This document shows positions 18,310 to 26,793 of a stretch of DNA of 64,000 bases, piece by piece. The stretch's first letter is position 1. Every line of letters starts with the position of its first letter. The stretch is from JAAXHV01 sp965207165. GTDB lineage: Bacteria > Pseudomonadota > Gammaproteobacteria > Eutrophobiales > Eutrophobiaceae. The notes under the pieces were generated by a model. The model ran no database searches. It saw nothing but the letters and a program-made list of their open reading frames with translations, and was not told where the DNA came from. The stretch covers positions 930,001 through 994,000 of the forward strand of contig OZ242265.1 of assembly GCA_965207165.1 (NCBI GenBank). The letters are read 5' to 3'. The translations under genes were made by a program, and so were the position numbers.

Positions 18310-18513
18310 CTAGGTAAGGAGAGTTCTGATGAATGGCAATACTTCTACGACGATAACCAGTCCGACCATCCATTTCAGTATCAGCAGGTCAGCCTCAATT
18401 TTGACGAATCGTCCATCAAAATCTGCGATAGCTTTGGCGGCTTCGGTTGATTTTTCTTCACTCACTCCAGCCTCTCTGAAGGCATCGTAAACTTCTTTTA
18501 CTATGGCGCTCAT
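18310..18513 (-). CDS. Small DUF1640-like coiled-coil membrane protein
   Basis: A 67-residue protein with a predicted amphipathic or coiled-coil N-terminal part (SEEKSTEAAKAIADFDGRFV, then KIEADLLILKW) and one C-terminal membrane segment (MVGLVIVVEVLPFIRTLL). This is the layout of small DUF1640/CCDC90-like bacterial proteins of unknown role. It lies between the P450 remnant, toward which it converges, and the sterol-reductase operon on the same strand. There is no direct functional clue. Confidence 0.65.
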   Translation of the reverse strand: MSAIVKEVYDAFREAGVSEEKSTEAAKAIADFDGRFVKIEADLLILKWMVGLVIVVEVLPFIRTLLT

Positions 18514-18580
18514 GAGATAAAAGCGCTAACAGTTTTTATACCTAATCACAGTTTATCAAAAATAACTGCAATTATTAAGA

Positions 18581-19666
18581 TCAATACACTCGCGGTATGA
18601 TACGCCAGGGTACCATTTTCCGGTACTCGTCCCACAAGGCGCCGTACTTTCCGGCGCACCTCTTGTCGTCGTCACGCTCGCGTGTAACAAGGAAAATAAT
18701 ATAGTAGAGCGGGTACAACCAGGGCAGGATCAGCCACGGATACCCAAGGGCCAGCGTCAGGCCGACGGCCATCAGCACTTCACCCAGGTAGTTGATGTGC
18801 CTGGAAACACCCCAGAAGCCGCTGCAGAGCAGGCTCCGCTTGCCGTCAGTGACCGTTTTCTGTTCGAACCAGCCGAGGAACTTTTTGCCGGGCGCCACCT
18901 TGAAACTGTGTTTTTGCATATTCGCGCCCCGTGCGAGCACCCACCCGGAGAAGAACACCAGCGCTGCCAGGGTGAGCAACCAGGTTTCGCTGTGCGGATT
19001 CGGCAGGTCTGCAACCGCCCACAAGCCGACCATGTAGCAATACGGGTAGAAAACCAGGCAACCCCAGACCAGTTTGAAACCGATCCGTTCGGCAAACAGG
19101 TCGTAGGTATATAAATGCACCTGCTCGAAGAACAGGTAGTCCACGATAAACCAGCTGAACAGCAGGACGTAGAGGGCAACACCCGGCGACGGACTGCCCG
19201 CGAAATGCGTCAGGTGGTGCATGGCAAAGGCAAGCAGGTTAAGTTCCAACAGCACGGCGCCAATCAGGTAGAGGATCATTTTCGTATCGATCTGGTTGCC
19301 GAAAAACTGCGGGTTTTCCAGGCGTCCGAGCCAGACATCGGCCACTATGGACGGGTGACGGCGCGGCCCGTGCAGCAAGGCATATGCTGTCGCGAACAAC
19401 CCCAGCGTGCACGCGCCGAGGGCTGAACTCCAGCGCTGTTCCCACAGCCAGTCGTAAGGAACCAGGTCATGGTATCCAAGTGCCAGCCAGATTACGATGG
19501 CGGCGCAGAATACCAGGATGCCGTTGATCCTGTAGGTCAGCGGTGCGCCTGTATCGGCGTCGCGCACATAACCCGTGACGTATCTCGCAGGCAAAACCAC
19601 GTGTAATATCACCACGGCAACGGTGATGACCCAGGGCGCAAGGAAGCCTGCTAGGTGATCGATCAC
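18581..19666 (-). CDS. ERG4/ERG24-family sterol reductase-like membrane protein
   Basis: A 361-residue protein with about 8-10 membrane segments. The C-terminal third is diagnostic of the ERG4/ERG24 family (delta-14, delta-7 and delta-24(28) sterol reductases): GFWGVSRHINYLGEVLMA, then the terminal RERDDDKRCAGKYGALW-EYRKMVPWRIIPRVY block that binds NADPH in relatives. The enzyme should reduce a double bond of a sterol or sterol-like polycyclic lipid at the inner membrane. The GTG start at 19666 overlaps the SDR stop by 4 bases. Bacterial members are known but uncommon. The substrate (diet-derived sterols, hopanoid- or carotenoid-like lipids) is open, as no oxidosqualene cyclase is in the window. 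Confidence 0.85.
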   Translation of the reverse strand: MIDHLAGFLAPWVITVAVVILHVVLPARYVTGYVRDADTGAPLTYRINGILVFCAAIVIWLALGYHDLVPYDWLWEQRWSSALGACTLGLFATAYALLHGPRRHPSIVADVWLGRLENPQFFGNQIDTKMILYLIGAVLLELNLLAFAMHHLTHFAGSPSPGVALYVLLFSWFIVDYLFFEQVHLYTYDLFAERIGFKLVWGCLVFYPYCYMVGLWAVADLPNPHSETWLLTLAALVFFSGWVLARGANMQKHSFKVAPGKKFLGWFEQKTVTDGKRSLLCSGFWGVSRHINYLGEVLMAVGLTLALGYPWLILPWLYPLYYIIFLVTRERDDDKRCAGKYGALWDEYRKMVPWRIIPRVY

Positions 19667-20448
19667 ATCAGGTCCCGGGAAGATTTGGACATAATATGGA
19701 TCGCTGCACGTCTTGGCAGGAAACGGGTGAAAAACTGTGTCACCATCCTGTTGATAAACCCGGGGATGTAACGCGGCCCCTTGCCGAGGGAATTCAACGT
19801 TCTATCCGCAACGGTTACCGGGTCGAGCATTCCCGGCGCGTCGCGGCGGAACGCCCGCCGATACCCGGGGGTCGGTACGGCTCCGGCACAGCACGCCACC
19901 ACGTCAACGTTATCATTGCCGCGCAGTTCATGCCACAGTCCCTCGGCCAGGATAGTGTTAAATGATTTGCTCGCCGCGTAGGTTGCGAGGCGTGACATGC
20001 CCTGTGAACCGGAAACGGATGACATCAGGATGACGGCACCGCGTTGGCGTTTGCACATCGCCGGCAGAAGGCAGCGAATGAGCGTAACCGGAGCTTTCAC
20101 GTTGACGTCCACCGCCTGGGCAAGTAAAGCCGGGTCGGTATCCGCGAAACGGCCGACAGGAACATGGGCCGCGTTGTATACCAGTGTGCCAATCTCCAGG
20201 TCCTGCGTTACATTGGCTATCCGGGCAGTAAGACCTGGGTCGGCAAGGTCTGCTGCAACAGGACGAACTTCGACACGGTATGCCTGGCGGATGCGCTCCG
20301 CAACCGTACGTAACAGGTTTTCACGCCGCGCCACCAGCACGAGATTCAAGCCTCGCTGCGCCAGGCGGTCTGCAAAAGCTTCGCCCAGGCCTTCCGAAGC
20401 GCCGGCTACCAGGGCCCAGGGACCGTACTTGGCCAGGAAATCGTTCAC
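19663..20448 (-). CDS. Short-chain dehydrogenase/reductase
   Basis: A 261-residue classical SDR: N-terminal cofactor motif GASEGLG (TGxxxGxG variant, residues 16-22), NAAH in place of NNAG, the catalytic Ser in LMSSVSGSQG and YAASK with the active-site Tyr and Lys. The sequence is of the 17-beta-hydroxysteroid/acyl-ketone reductase-like kind (VARRENLL after the second strand suggests NADPH preference). It starts with GTG at 20448. It is translationally coupled to the ERG24-like sterol reductase, so a shared isoprenoid or steroid-like substrate is plausible but unproven. Confidence 0.9.
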   Translation of the reverse strand: MNDFLAKYGPWALVAGASEGLGEAFADRLAQRGLNLVLVARRENLLRTVAERIRQAYRVEVRPVAADLADPGLTARIANVTQDLEIGTLVYNAAHVPVGRFADTDPALLAQAVDVNVKAPVTLIRCLLPAMCKRQRGAVILMSSVSGSQGMSRLATYAASKSFNTILAEGLWHELRGNDNVDVVACCAGAVPTPGYRRAFRRDAPGMLDPVTVADRTLNSLGKGPRYIPGFINRMVTQFFTRFLPRRAAIHIMSKSSRDLM

Positions 20449-20627
20449 GTTCCCATTGTATACACTAAGTTGACTGCAAAGGGTAATGTGTCAGAATCAA
20501 CGAACCTGTGGGACACATACGAATAATTACAAATGTTTTTCAAGGTTCTAGCGTATTCGGACAAAATCCCTGCCGGCCATTCCGGTGATGAACCCGGGAT
20601 ACCGGCAATCAGTGGTGCGGCGTATGC

Positions 20628-21662
20628 GTGGGTGCTGTGAACTGCACTCGCCGCAAGCTGATGCAATCATCAGTTGCGGCCGCGCTGCTTGTTACACTTT
20701 CCCGGGCAGGAATACAGGCGGACGATAAGTGCGTGAATCTTTACGCCGACGATAACCTGAGCGCTTACGGCTTCCCGGACGGTCATCCGTTGGGTATCGA
20801 CCGCCAGGGCGCGTTTCTGCGCGAGGCAACTGATCAAGGCTTGCTCGAAGACACGACCAGGCGCACCGCGCGGGAGGCATTGCGGGAAGAATTGCTGCGT
20901 TTTCACAGTGATGAGTACGTTGATCTGGTATATACGGCAGAAGAACGCGGTTTGCACCTGCTTGATGAGGGGGATACCCCGGTGTTTCCCGGCGTTTACA
21001 GGGCCTCTGCACATGTGGTCGGCGCGGCCCTGGATGGCCTGGCGCAGGTTATGGACGGTCACTGCCTGCGCAGCTTCCAACCTATCGGCGGACTCCATCA
21101 TGCGGGTCGCAAACATGCTGCCGGCTTCTGCGTGTTCAATGACCTGGGAGTCGTGATTGAATCCTTGCGCAGCGTATATGGCATCCGCCGGGTCGGCTAC
21201 CTCGATATCGACGTACACCACGGTGACGGCGTGTTTTACGCTTTCGAGGACGACCCCGACCTGATCTTCGCGGATATCCACCAGGATGGAAGCACGCTTT
21301 ATCCCGGAACGGGCAGGGCGCACGAGACGGGTAAGGGCAGGGCGGAAGGAACCAAGCTCAACATCGAGCTTGCGCCGTTCTCGGGCGATGCCGAGTTTAT
21401 GGAGGCATGGCCGCGTGTCGAAGCGCATTTCGACAAATTCAAGCCCGAGTTCTTCGTTTTTCAGTGCGGGGCCGACGGCCTCAAGGGTGACCCGCTGGCG
21501 CAACTTCAATATTCTCCCGCCGTGCATGAACACACGGCGCGGCGCATGGTAATGCTCGCCGACGAGTACGCGGGCGGACGCATTATGGCGTTCGGGGGAG
21601 GTGGTTACGACCGGGACAACCTGGCCCGGGCATGGAACGCCGTACTGGCCCGGTTATTATGA
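20628..21662 (+). CDS. Histone-deacetylase-like amidohydrolase with Tat-like leader
   Basis: A 344-residue member of the arginase/histone deacetylase superfamily (AcuC/acetylpolyamine amidohydrolase type). Active-site features are present: the His pair GGLHHA (157-158), zinc ligands D195 and H197 in DIDVHHGDG, D283 in CGADGLKGDPL and the catalytic Tyr in GGGGYDRDN (about 327). These enzymes remove acyl groups from amines or acetoin-like and polyamine compounds. The N-terminus reads CTRRKLMQSSVAAALLV, a twin-arginine-like leader, which would make this a periplasmic enzyme, unusual for the family. The GTG start at 20628 is needed for that leader. The stop overlaps the tupA start (ATGA). Confidence 0.88.
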   Translation: MGAVNCTRRKLMQSSVAAALLVTLSRAGIQADDKCVNLYADDNLSAYGFPDGHPLGIDRQGAFLREATDQGLLEDTTRRTAREALREELLRFHSDEYVDLVYTAEERGLHLLDEGDTPVFPGVYRASAHVVGAALDGLAQVMDGHCLRSFQPIGGLHHAGRKHAAGFCVFNDLGVVIESLRSVYGIRRVGYLDIDVHHGDGVFYAFEDDPDLIFADIHQDGSTLYPGTGRAHETGKGRAEGTKLNIELAPFSGDAEFMEAWPRVEAHFDKFKPEFFVFQCGADGLKGDPLAQLQYSPAVHEHTARRMVMLADEYAGGRIMAFGGGGYDRDNLARAWNAVLARLL

Positions 21663-22468
21663 AAACGAAGACCCTACCGGCATTACTCATACTGTGCGCC
21701 TTGCTCCTTGCGGGCACAGCCATCGCGCAGGAGCGACTCAGGCTGGCTACGACGACAAGTACTGATAACTCAGGCCTTCTCAAGGTGTTACATCCGCCGT
21801 TTGAAGTATCTAACGATGTCAAGATCGATGTGATTGCCGTGGGCACCGGTAAAGCGCTCCGACTCGGCGAGAATGGCGATGTGGATATCCTGATGGTGCA
21901 CGCGCCGGATGCCGAAAAAGCCTTCATTGCCAAGGGCTTCGGCAGTGCGCGCTTGCCGGTGATGCACAATGACTTTGTGATAATCGGCCCGGCAGACGAT
22001 CCTGCCCGCGTCAGGTCCGCTACCGGTATCTCCCAGGCAATCAAAAAAATCGCCGATGGTCGCACAGGCTTCATTTCCCGCGGTGATGATTCGGGTACGC
22101 ACAAGAAAGAGGTATCACTGTGGCAAACAGCAGGTATTGAGCCTGCAGGCGTCTGGTATCTCTCCGTCGGCCAGGGTATGGGGGCAGTCCTCAAGATTGC
22201 CGATGACAGACAGGCCTATACCTTGTCCGACCGGGGTACCTACCTGGCCTTCACGGGCAAGATCGGGCTGGAAGTTCTGTATGCAGGCGATGAAGTCCTG
22301 CTCAATCCCTACCATGTCATATTGCTTGACAGGGAGAGACACCCACACATCAAATCCAGGCTGGCTCGGCAGTATGCCGATTTTATCCGCGGCGCGGCGG
22401 GGCAGAAGATCATTGCCGATTTCAGGATAGACGGCAAGCAATTATTCTATCCTGATGTAATCAGGTAA
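21659..22468 (+). CDS. tupA: TupA-type tungstate/molybdate-binding periplasmic protein
   Basis: A 269-residue solute-binding protein with a signal peptide (PALLILCALLLAGTAIAQE). The start of the mature chain, RLATTTSTDNSGLLKVL, is the TupA/PstS-like oxyanion pocket, and FISRGDDSGTHKKE is the second hallmark block of tungstate-binding TupA proteins. It should bind tungstate or molybdate for an ABC importer. Translation is coupled to the HDAC-like gene through the ATGA at 21659-21662. The permease and ATPase partners (tupB, tupC) are not next to it, so it is an orphan binding protein here. The window encodes two molybdopterin enzymes that would need the metal. Confidence 0.88.
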   Translation: MKTKTLPALLILCALLLAGTAIAQERLRLATTTSTDNSGLLKVLHPPFEVSNDVKIDVIAVGTGKALRLGENGDVDILMVHAPDAEKAFIAKGFGSARLPVMHNDFVIIGPADDPARVRSATGISQAIKKIADGRTGFISRGDDSGTHKKEVSLWQTAGIEPAGVWYLSVGQGMGAVLKIADDRQAYTLSDRGTYLAFTGKIGLEVLYAGDEVLLNPYHVILLDRERHPHIKSRLARQYADFIRGAAGQKIIADFRIDGKQLFYPDVIR

Positions 22469-22513
22469 GACATTTGAATAAACTTTGGGTTGCGACCCGG
22501 GAAATCTGACGCA

Positions 22514-23977
22514 ATGACAGTCACACGCAAAACACGGCGCGAGTTTCTTGCCGGCCTTGGCGGACTGGCCATAGGCAGTGCAGCCTCACCCCTGGTCCGC
22601 GCCGGACCAAACCAGCAGCAGGCAGGGGTTGAACGGCAACTCGATGTGGGCGGTAGTGTCTATGCGCGCGGCCATCCGGATTACGAACAAATGCGCCGGA
22701 ACATGGTTTGGCAGGCATGGAAACCCGACCGCTTTCCCGATCTGATCGTCAATGCACAGGATGAGGCTGATGTTGTAGAAACGGTCCGTTATGCCCGGGC
22801 ACACGGTTTGCCTGTGTCGGTCCGGGGCAGCGGTCATAACTACATGGCCAGTTACCTGCGGGAAGGGGGTATCCTGCTCAACGTTGCGCAGTTGCGTGAC
22901 ATACAGATAGAACCAGGCGAACAGCTTGCCCGGGTGCAACCCGGCGCCACCAGCGCCGAATTCAGTTCCGCCCTTACGGTTCATGGACTGGCATTCCCCG
23001 TTGCTCATGGCCCGTCTGTCGCGCTTGGCGGTTATCTCCTGGGGGGTGGAATGGGCTGGAACGGGGAATACTGGAACCAGTTTGCCTGTTACAACATCAG
23101 GGCAATCGAACTGGTTACAGCCGCGGGAGACAAGCTCACAGTGAGCCGGGATGAACACGCGGACTTGTTCTGGGCCGCGCGCGGGGCAGGCCCTGCGTTC
23201 TGTGGCGCGGTCACGCGCTATCACCTGGATGTCTTTCCATTGCCCCGGGCCATTACTTCCTGTACTTATATCTATTCCGCCGACCAGATTGATACTCTAA
23301 TAGCATGGCTTGAGTCCGCCAGGTTGCGGCAGGATGCAAGGGTCGAAATGTCATTCATACTGGAAAGTAACGATGAGGGACGACAATGCGTGTTGTCGAC
23401 GGTCTGCTTTGCGGACTCAAAAGAAGAAGCAAATCACCTGCTCAGTACGCTCCTGCAGTCTGTTCCAGAACAGGGCAGGCTGGTGGCCCGGGAGTTTCGG
23501 CCGGTAAGCTTTGCAGACATCCTGGCGATGACCAGGACATCAGCGCCGCAGAGACGCTCCGTTGAAACGGCATGGGCGGAAGACACAGATGCAGCATTAA
23601 AGCTGGTAGCCGGGCATTTCAGGCAGGCGCCGGATGGCAGCGATACAATGATGATTGCCAACTTCCGCAGCAAGCCATACCTCCCTGAAGACACTGCGTA
23701 CTCGGTTACCGGACCGTTATTCCTGAACTGGACCACAAGCTGGGACTCGGCATCCGAGGATGATGAACACATGCGCTGGATGGATGAGGTAGCCGCATCA
23801 ATTGAACCGCTTATGACCGGTTGCTACGTCAATGAAACGGATTTTCTGCGCCGGCCGCACTGGATAGAAAAATGTTATTCTGGAGAAAACCGGGAACGTC
23901 TTGCTGCCGTCCACGCCCGTTACGACCCGGATGGCCTGTTCCCGCCGCCTTTCAAACTGGCAAATAAAATTACATAA
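22514..23977 (+). CDS. Tat-exported FAD-linked oxidase (PCMH/BBE type)
   Basis: A 487-residue flavoprotein. Start 22514 gives a textbook twin-arginine signal: TRREFLAGLGGLAIGSAA. The PCMH FAD domain follows, with RGSGHNY whose histidine is the usual covalent FAD attachment site, and HGPSVALGGYLLGGGMGW. The C-terminus has the berberine-bridge-like segment NRERLAAVHARYDPDGLF. Family members oxidise sugars, alcohols or aromatic/alkaloid-type substrates with O2 as acceptor. Export in folded, FAD-loaded form fits the Tat route. It is 45 bases downstream of tupA and 10 bases upstream of the LinD-like gene, so one transcript is likely. Confidence 0.9.
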   Translation: MTVTRKTRREFLAGLGGLAIGSAASPLVRAGPNQQQAGVERQLDVGGSVYARGHPDYEQMRRNMVWQAWKPDRFPDLIVNAQDEADVVETVRYARAHGLPVSVRGSGHNYMASYLREGGILLNVAQLRDIQIEPGEQLARVQPGATSAEFSSALTVHGLAFPVAHGPSVALGGYLLGGGMGWNGEYWNQFACYNIRAIELVTAAGDKLTVSRDEHADLFWAARGAGPAFCGAVTRYHLDVFPLPRAITSCTYIYSADQIDTLIAWLESARLRQDARVEMSFILESNDEGRQCVLSTVCFADSKEEANHLLSTLLQSVPEQGRLVAREFRPVSFADILAMTRTSAPQRRSVETAWAEDTDAALKLVAGHFRQAPDGSDTMMIANFRSKPYLPEDTAYSVTGPLFLNWTTSWDSASEDDEHMRWMDEVAASIEPLMTGCYVNETDFLRRPHWIEKCYSGENRERLAAVHARYDPDGLFPPPFKLANKIT

Positions 23978-23987
23978 CAGAAATATT

Positions 23988-25028
23988 ATGAATAAGGCAA
24001 ACAATCAGGATTTTATATCTCTTGTCGAGGCAGCCAACAAGGAATTGACCGATCCTGAACGTAACCGGGTTTTTCAAGGCGGCGATAGCCGGAACCCGCG
24101 CTTTGAGCTCTACCATGCCGGGCTTTCCATCTGTTCGCAGAAGGTCCGCACAGTGCTGGCGGAAAAAGGCGCGGCGTACCTGTCCCACGAGATGGTTATC
24201 CTGAACAGCAAGGGTATTTATTCCGAGGGATTGACACCGGCAGAGAACTACCGGCCGGGGTACGTCCGTTTGCGCATGCATGGCGGCAAGGCGCTGAACA
24301 AGAATTATGCCGACAAGCATACCGGGCGTTCATCTGTAGACAGCGAAGGGTTTGATCCGTGCGTGGTACCGACCTTGGTTGACCATGAACTGTCTGTAGT
24401 GGTGGTTGATTCAAAACGGATCTGCGAACACCTGGACAGGGAAACCGGTGACAGCAGTCCATTGATACCTGAAGATGAGGCAGCAGCCCGGGCGGTAATG
24501 GAGCAGGTTGCCGTTGTCGACAGCACCCCACATCCGGCAATGCTGTACGGTTTCCACCCGGATGATGACCAGCGTCCCGATTTTATCAAACACGTGATGA
24601 GTGATGTCTATGATTTGAAAGTAGAAGCGCTGGAAGCACTGACAGAGCAGAATTCCAGCGATGCGGACCTGGTTGCGGCATACCGGAGCAAAATTGCCAA
24701 GGAACTCGCCGGCAAGAAACTGGCGCGGGAAGACAGTGTCCAGTATGCAGTCAGGGCGGAAATGAAAGATATCATCGATAACCTTGACCGGCAACTCGCA
24801 GCAACGGCTGAGCCGTGGGTTTGCGGGTCTGATTTCACCATGGCAGATGTGGTCTGGGGAGTCAGTCTCTATCGATTGCATTGGCTGGGGTTGGCTTACC
24901 TGTGGAATGACCTCCCACGGGTCCGGGACTATACTGACCGGGTATATAACCGGCCTTCCATCCGCGCAGCCGTGATAAATTATCCATCACCCATGCCGCC
25001 ATCACCTCATACGATGGATATAATCTGA
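23988..25028 (+). CDS. LinD-like glutathione S-transferase family protein
   Basis: A 346-residue GST-superfamily protein. The thioredoxin-like N-terminal half (about 35-130) contains LSICSQKVRTVLAEKG with a candidate catalytic Cys, and SSVDSEGFDPCVVPTLVD. The helical C-terminal half (about 180-330) ends with the GST block PWVCGSDFTMADVVWGVSLY. From memory, both the length and these blocks strongly resemble LinD, the glutathione-dependent 2,5-dichlorohydroquinone reductive dechlorinase of lindane degraders, so reductive removal of a ring substituent is a reasonable hypothesis. A beta-etherase-like or maleylacetoacetate-isomerase-like role is the alternative. The ATG at 23988 is used, since the longer frame overlaps the upstream gene. 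It is the last gene of the unit and converges with the aminotransferase gene. Confidence 0.83.
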   Translation: MNKANNQDFISLVEAANKELTDPERNRVFQGGDSRNPRFELYHAGLSICSQKVRTVLAEKGAAYLSHEMVILNSKGIYSEGLTPAENYRPGYVRLRMHGGKALNKNYADKHTGRSSVDSEGFDPCVVPTLVDHELSVVVVDSKRICEHLDRETGDSSPLIPEDEAAARAVMEQVAVVDSTPHPAMLYGFHPDDDQRPDFIKHVMSDVYDLKVEALEALTEQNSSDADLVAAYRSKIAKELAGKKLAREDSVQYAVRAEMKDIIDNLDRQLAATAEPWVCGSDFTMADVVWGVSLYRLHWLGLAYLWNDLPRVRDYTDRVYNRPSIRAAVINYPSPMPPSPHTMDII

Positions 25029-25034
25029 CTGTGT

Positions 25035-26402
25035 TTACTGCAACACCGCAGGGCATTCCGCCTCGATAACCGGGTATAACTCACTCAGCGTTTCTCCCAC
25101 CGCGTTGACGATATGGTCGATCTCCTTGTCACCCACGGCAGTTGAGATATTGCCGAACGGTGTCGGCGCGGGGAAAAAGTATACGCCGCGGTAACGCATC
25201 CCCATGAAAAACAGGCTGCGCACCCTGTCTGTGACCCGGGACATGGCCTCTGCAGCTTCGTACGGGTCCCGGACAGTCTTATCGGTCCATTGAATCCCGA
25301 ATGTATTGAACAAACCGGACATGTGCGCGCGTATCCGGACGTCAGCTATGGCCTGGTCAACTTCCTCACGGAGCCTGTCGCTGAGTTTGTTACGGCATTC
25401 GATTGCAGCTTCGGTCAGGTGCTGTAAGGCCGTCAACCCGGCGACCATGCTGAGGGGGTTGCCGCCGAAGGTTGCAATTGACATCACCGCATCCTCACCC
25501 CGCTCTGGATTCCACAGTTCGACGATATCGCGGCGTCCCCCCCATGCCCCGATCGGGAGACCGCCACCGATGGCTTTGCCCATTGCCGTCAGATCAGGCG
25601 TTACACCGAAATATTCCTGCAAACCCCCATAGCTGAAAAGCAGGGTAACGACCTCGTCGAATACCAGGAGAATATTATTTTCTTCAGTCAGACGCCTGAC
25701 ACGCTCCAGGTAACCGGTGTCGGGAAGAAGCCAGCCGCCATACAGCATCATTGGTTCCATGATAACGGCGGCGGTCTCATCGGCATGGCGTGAGATGAGC
25801 TGTTGTAACGCATCCGGGTGATTCCATGGAAACAGGATGACGTCATCCAAATCACTGCTGGCTGTGCCCACCGGGGGCATATGACTCTGCTCATCCCGCT
25901 CCCCGATAACGAATGAATTAAGTTCGCCAATATTGTGGTTCCCGTGGTAGCCGCCGTCGACTCTCATTATTTTTCGTTTCCCGGTGAAGGCGCGGGCAGC
26001 CCGGATACACATGGTCGTGGCCTCGCTGCCCGAAGTCGCAAAGCGAAGTTCATCAAGAGAAGGGACACGCTCACAAAGGTGCCGGGCAAGGTCAATCTGT
26101 GCCCGGGTAGGCATGCCGAATGTAGTCCCTGACTTGATCTGTTCGGCTATGGCTGCGACCGTTGGGGGGAAGCAATGACCGTGGGCGAGCACGTAGTAAC
26201 CGTTGACACAATCGATGTACCTGTTGCCGTCCACATCGTACAGGTAACAACCGTTGCCGCGCTCGATTGTGGTGTAGTAGGGCGGGTTGTAGAAATGCCC
26301 ATGGGTATCGCCTCCCGGCATATACTGCCGCGCCTGTTGGGCCAACCTTGCAGAAACGGAGGTTTTCTCCAGGTATTTTTTCTCGAGTTGTTCCGCGCTC
26401 AT
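25035..26402 (-). CDS. Class III PLP aminotransferase (glutamate-1-semialdehyde mutase-like)
   Basis: A 455-residue fold-type I PLP enzyme of the class III aminotransferase/GSA-mutase group. Visible features: VNGYYVLAHGHCFP (residues 67-80), the cofactor phosphate-binding TSGSEATTMCIRAAR (123-137), the PLP-ring aspartate in FDEV (D249) and the Schiff-base lysine in AMGKAIGGGLP (K276). It is longer than HemL (about 430) and has a different N-terminus, so it is probably not the haem-pathway enzyme but an amino acid, amine or beta-amino acid aminotransferase. It converges with the LinD-like gene (6-base gap). Confidence 0.88.
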   Translation of the reverse strand: MSAEQLEKKYLEKTSVSARLAQQARQYMPGGDTHGHFYNPPYYTTIERGNGCYLYDVDGNRYIDCVNGYYVLAHGHCFPPTVAAIAEQIKSGTTFGMPTRAQIDLARHLCERVPSLDELRFATSGSEATTMCIRAARAFTGKRKIMRVDGGYHGNHNIGELNSFVIGERDEQSHMPPVGTASSDLDDVILFPWNHPDALQQLISRHADETAAVIMEPMMLYGGWLLPDTGYLERVRRLTEENNILLVFDEVVTLLFSYGGLQEYFGVTPDLTAMGKAIGGGLPIGAWGGRRDIVELWNPERGEDAVMSIATFGGNPLSMVAGLTALQHLTEAAIECRNKLSDRLREEVDQAIADVRIRAHMSGLFNTFGIQWTDKTVRDPYEAAEAMSRVTDRVRSLFFMGMRYRGVYFFPAPTPFGNISTAVGDKEIDHIVNAVGETLSELYPVIEAECPAVLQ

Positions 26403-26519
26403 GATCAGCTATCCGGTTAAATAAAGAAGTCTACCGCAACTTGCCTGTCTGGTTATACGTGTAACCCTTGTATAATCACGAAATACGCGGAATTAACAGT
26501 CACAGGAGATAAAGTACTG

Positions 26520-26588
26520 GTGGATGTCGGGAACCGCACCAAACATCTGATTGTGGGCCTCCGGGAACGAGCGCTTGAAAAACCATAG
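26520..26588 (+). other. Possible 22-codon leader reading frame before the symporter genes
   Basis: GTG at 26520 follows a good AGGAG (26504-26508) and opens 22 codons ending with TAG at 26586-26588. It overlaps, in another frame, the poorly signalled TTG starts of the small symporter subunit. It may be a translated leader that couples translation, or simply the old N-terminus shifted out of frame. The evidence is thin. Confidence 0.2.
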
Positions 26589-26793
26589 TCCATTGCAGAA
26601 CAAACGTTACCTGGTGCCGGTTGTTTACCTGCTGCTCGTCGGTCTCGGTATTCCCTGGTATATGCCTGCGGGGCTCACAATGATGATCTTCGGGTTTCCG
26701 TTGTGGGCCTGTATTTCCTTATTCACGGTCGTCATCGCTGCAATATTTACCGCGTGGTTGTACCTGGTTGAATTCACGGATGATGAACCCTGA
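26551..26793 (+). CDS. Small DUF3311-like subunit of a sodium/solute symporter
   Basis: About 60-80 residues with two membrane segments: YLVPVVYLLLVGLGIPWYM and LWACISLFTVVIAAIFTAWLY. This is the layout of the short partner proteins (DUF3311/YhdT type) encoded before SSS-family symporters. The start is uncertain: TTG at 26551, 26575 and 26593 are in frame, none with a strong ribosome-binding site, and family members usually begin shortly before the NKRYLVP segment. The stop overlaps the symporter start by one base (TGATG), which indicates coupled translation. Confidence 0.75.
   Translation: MWASGNERLKNHSPLQNKRYLVPVVYLLLVGLGIPWYMPAGLTMMIFGFPLWACISLFTVVIAAIFTAWLYLVEFTDDEP

Noticed and set aside
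20670..21533. Minus-strand open frame opposite the HDAC-like gene (287 codons)
   Set aside because: No start signal and no recognisable motif, while the plus strand carries all HDAC active-site residues.
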